Shown in pieces: positions 5,769 to 7,233 of a stretch of DNA of 7,233 bases (positions within the stretch are counted from its first letter, which is position 1; each line of letters opens with the position of its first letter). The stretch covers positions 1 to 7,233 of the forward strand of contig JAQIBO010000453.1 of the NCBI GenBank assembly GCA_027859055.1, in the 5' to 3' direction. Made by a program: the position numbers and the translations under genes. The stretch is from Spirochaeta sp. (GTDB lineage: Bacteria; Spirochaetota; Spirochaetia; DSM-27196; Alkalispirochaetaceae). Under the pieces are notes generated by a model. It saw only the letters and a program-made list of their open reading frames with translations, searched no databases and was not told the DNA's origin.

Positions 5769-6704
5769 ATGCTGAATAGTCTGACCGTCACAATTCTCGC
5801 GGAAGATTCCGTCGGATATGAAACCCCGTTTCTCGGGCAGCACGGCGTCTCGTTCTTGCTGGAGGCGCGCAGCGGAGAGTTGGTCCGGCGTGTTCTGGTC
5901 GACGTTGCCCAACTGCCGCAGCCGCTGCTGCACAATATGGCGATCCTCGATATCGACCCCACCACGATCGACGCGATTGTGCTGACCCACTGTCACTACG
6001 ACCACACCCAGGGACTCACTGAGATCGTTCGTGCTGTCGGCAACCGGGACCTTCCCGTGATCGCCCACCCCGACATTTTTCGCCCCAACTTCGAGACCGT
6101 CCCGACGTTGCGCCACATCGGGGTGATGAACTCCGACACCCGCGAGGCGATCACCGCGGCGGGGGGCATGTTTTTTCCCGTCCGCGATCCGTTGCAGTTG
6201 CTGCCCGGTCTGACCACCAGTGGCGAGGTTCCCCGCACCACCGCGTATGAAAATCGGGAGACTAATCTCAAAACGATTCGTGATGGCCGGGTCGAGGTGG
6301 ACCCGATGATCGACGAGCTCAGCGTCTATGCCACCGTGCAAGGTGTCGGAACGGTTGTCGTCACCGGGTGCAGCCACGCCGGCGTGGTCAATATCGCCCG
6401 ACACGCCCGCACCGTTGCCGGCACGCAGGACAGCGGCGGGACCGGCGACGGCACCCGCCCCGCTGAAGGAAATACCGCCCTGGCCGGGTCGGCGCAGGTG
6501 GCGGCAATTATCGGCGGGTTTCACCTGATCGAGGCGGACGCCGAGCGGATCCGGAAAACCGTGGCGGACCTTCACACCGAGGGTGTCGGGCACATCTACG
6601 CCGGACATTGCACCGGATTTCCCGCCCAGGCCGCGTTATATTCAACCTTTGGAGATGCCTTTACCCCGCTTCGTACGGGTCAGCAATTCACCTTTTCACA
6701 ATAA
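5769..6704 (+). CDS. Metallo-beta-lactamase-fold metal-dependent hydrolase (COG1237 type)
   Basis: This is a cytoplasmic metallo-hydrolase of 311 residues. The metal site motif THCHYDH (73-79) supplies H74, H76, D78 and H79. The COG1237-type signatures TGCSHAGVVN (199-208), IGGFHL (248-253) and GHCTG (279-283) follow in order. Relatives include proteins annotated as 7,8-dihydropterin-6-yl-methyl-4-(ribofuranosyl)aminobenzene 5'-phosphate synthase, but the substrate of most bacterial members is unknown and I do not assign one. Two oddities stand out. The loop between HARTVAG and QVAAIIGG (about 219-243) is a glycine/threonine-rich insert not expected in the family, making the protein longer than the usual 260-280 residues. 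The common FDTG segment near the N-terminus reads LVDVAQ (43-48). The ATG at 5769 is the only good start after the in-frame stop at 5754-5756 and opens straight into the first strand. GGAGGG abuts it with almost no spacing. Confidence 0.9.
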   Translation: MLNSLTVTILAEDSVGYETPFLGQHGVSFLLEARSGELVRRVLVDVAQLPQPLLHNMAILDIDPTTIDAIVLTHCHYDHTQGLTEIVRAVGNRDLPVIAHPDIFRPNFETVPTLRHIGVMNSDTREAITAAGGMFFPVRDPLQLLPGLTTSGEVPRTTAYENRETNLKTIRDGRVEVDPMIDELSVYATVQGVGTVVVTGCSHAGVVNIARHARTVAGTQDSGGTGDGTRPAEGNTALAGSAQVAAIIGGFHLIEADAERIRKTVADLHTEGVGHIYAGHCTGFPAQAALYSTFGDAFTPLRTGQQFTFSQ

Positions 6705-6716
6705 GGATCAGACACG

Positions 6717-7233
6717 ATGTATCACTCAGTAGATGGGATCTACACCCAGGTCACGCAGAAAAATGCCGGGGAAACGGAGTTTCACCAGGCGGTTCACGAG
6801 GTGCTTCATTCGCTGGAGCACGTCGTGGACTCCAATCCGGCGTTCCGGTATCACAAAATTCTGGATCGGCTGGTCGAGCCGGAGCGGACGATCACCTTTC
6901 GCGTGCCCTGGATCGACGATTCCGAGGAGCTTCAGGTAAACCGGGGCTTTCGCGTTGAGATGAACAGCGCCCTCGGTCCGTACAAGGGAGGACTCCGCTT
7001 CCACGCATCGGTTAACCGGAGCGTGATGAAGTTTCTGGCGTTTGAACAGGTGTTTAAAAACAGCCTGACCGGTCTCAGCCTTGGCGGGGGCAAAGGCGGG
7101 GCGGATTTTGACCCCAAAGGCAAGAGTGACCTCGAGGTGATGCGTTTTTGCCAGAGTTTCATGACCGAACTGTACCGTCACATCGGAGAAAACACCGATG
7201 TACCCGCCGGCGATATCGGTGTCGGCGCCCGGG
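6717..7233 (+). CDS. gdhA: Glutamate dehydrogenase, NADP-type hexameric family (3' end beyond window)
   Basis: This enzyme interconverts 2-oxoglutarate plus ammonium and glutamate and so assimilates or releases nitrogen. Only the first 172 of an expected 445-450 or so codons are present; the frame is open at the right edge. The N-terminal substrate domain is highly conserved: RLVEPERTITFRVPW (51-65), NRGFRVEMNSALGPYKGGLR (75-94) with substrate-binding K90, SLGGGKGGADFDPKGK (121-136) with catalytic K126, MRFCQSFMTELYRHIG (142-157), and DVPAGDIGVG (161-170) with D166. The close match to enteric GdhA favours NADP use, but the nucleotide-binding domain that decides the cofactor lies outside the window. 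AAGGA (6703-6707) sits 9 nt before the ATG and overlaps the stop codon of the upstream hydrolase. The 12-nt gap makes co-transcription likely, though gdhA might also have its own signals. Confidence 0.97.
   Translation, partial: MYHSVDGIYTQVTQKNAGETEFHQAVHEVLHSLEHVVDSNPAFRYHKILDRLVEPERTITFRVPWIDDSEELQVNRGFRVEMNSALGPYKGGLRFHASVNRSVMKFLAFEQVFKNSLTGLSLGGGKGGADFDPKGKSDLEVMRFCQSFMTELYRHIGENTDVPAGDIGVGAR

Noticed and set aside
5757..6608. Minus-strand open frame (283 codons) opposite the metallo-hydrolase
   Set aside because: The plus strand encodes conserved metal-binding motifs in order. The antisense frame has no domain and would run into the divergent promoter region.
6726..7181. Minus-strand open frame (151 codons) opposite gdhA
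   Set aside because: It is antisense to strongly conserved glutamate dehydrogenase sequence and encodes nothing recognisable.

Overview
The window is GC-rich bacterial DNA with almost no non-coding sequence. It holds two divergent transcription units separated by about 128 bp (5641-5768). The GC-rich codons leave long spurious open frames opposite several real genes. The organism cannot be named from this sequence. The unusual receptor signalling tip, the PilZ gene and the chemotaxis gene mix would suit a free-living spirochaete or another flagellated or gliding Gram-negative bacterium, but that is a low-confidence inference.

Leftward unit (minus strand, 5640 down to 1): a compact chemosensory operon reads, in transcription order, PilZ-domain protein, methyl-accepting chemotaxis protein (MCP), cheW, a divergent CheW-like protein, cheB, and cheR. 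The cheR gene runs off the left edge. The genes abut or overlap (TGAATG, an 11-nt overlap, about a 1-nt gap, ATGA, an 8-nt overlap), so they are almost certainly co-transcribed and translationally coupled. The MCP has a periplasmic tandem Cache-type sensor, a HAMP domain and a divergent CheA/CheW-contacting tip. CheW would couple it to a CheA kinase, and CheR and CheB would add and remove receptor methyl groups. PilZ is a candidate c-di-GMP input. No cheA or cheY lies in the window; they may lie beyond the left edge or elsewhere.

Rightward unit (plus strand, 5769 to the right edge): a metallo-beta-lactamase-fold hydrolase of the COG1237 type is followed 12 nt later by the first 172 codons of a glutamate dehydrogenase (gdhA, closest to the hexameric NADP-type enzymes). 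The two may be co-transcribed, but no functional link is evident.

Nothing here is a mobile element, CRISPR array, RNA gene or clear terminator. The points most worth a second look are the second, highly divergent CheW-like gene, the departures from consensus at the MCP tip and in the matching CheW motif, the PilZ gene heading the operon, and the extra loop in the metallo-hydrolase.
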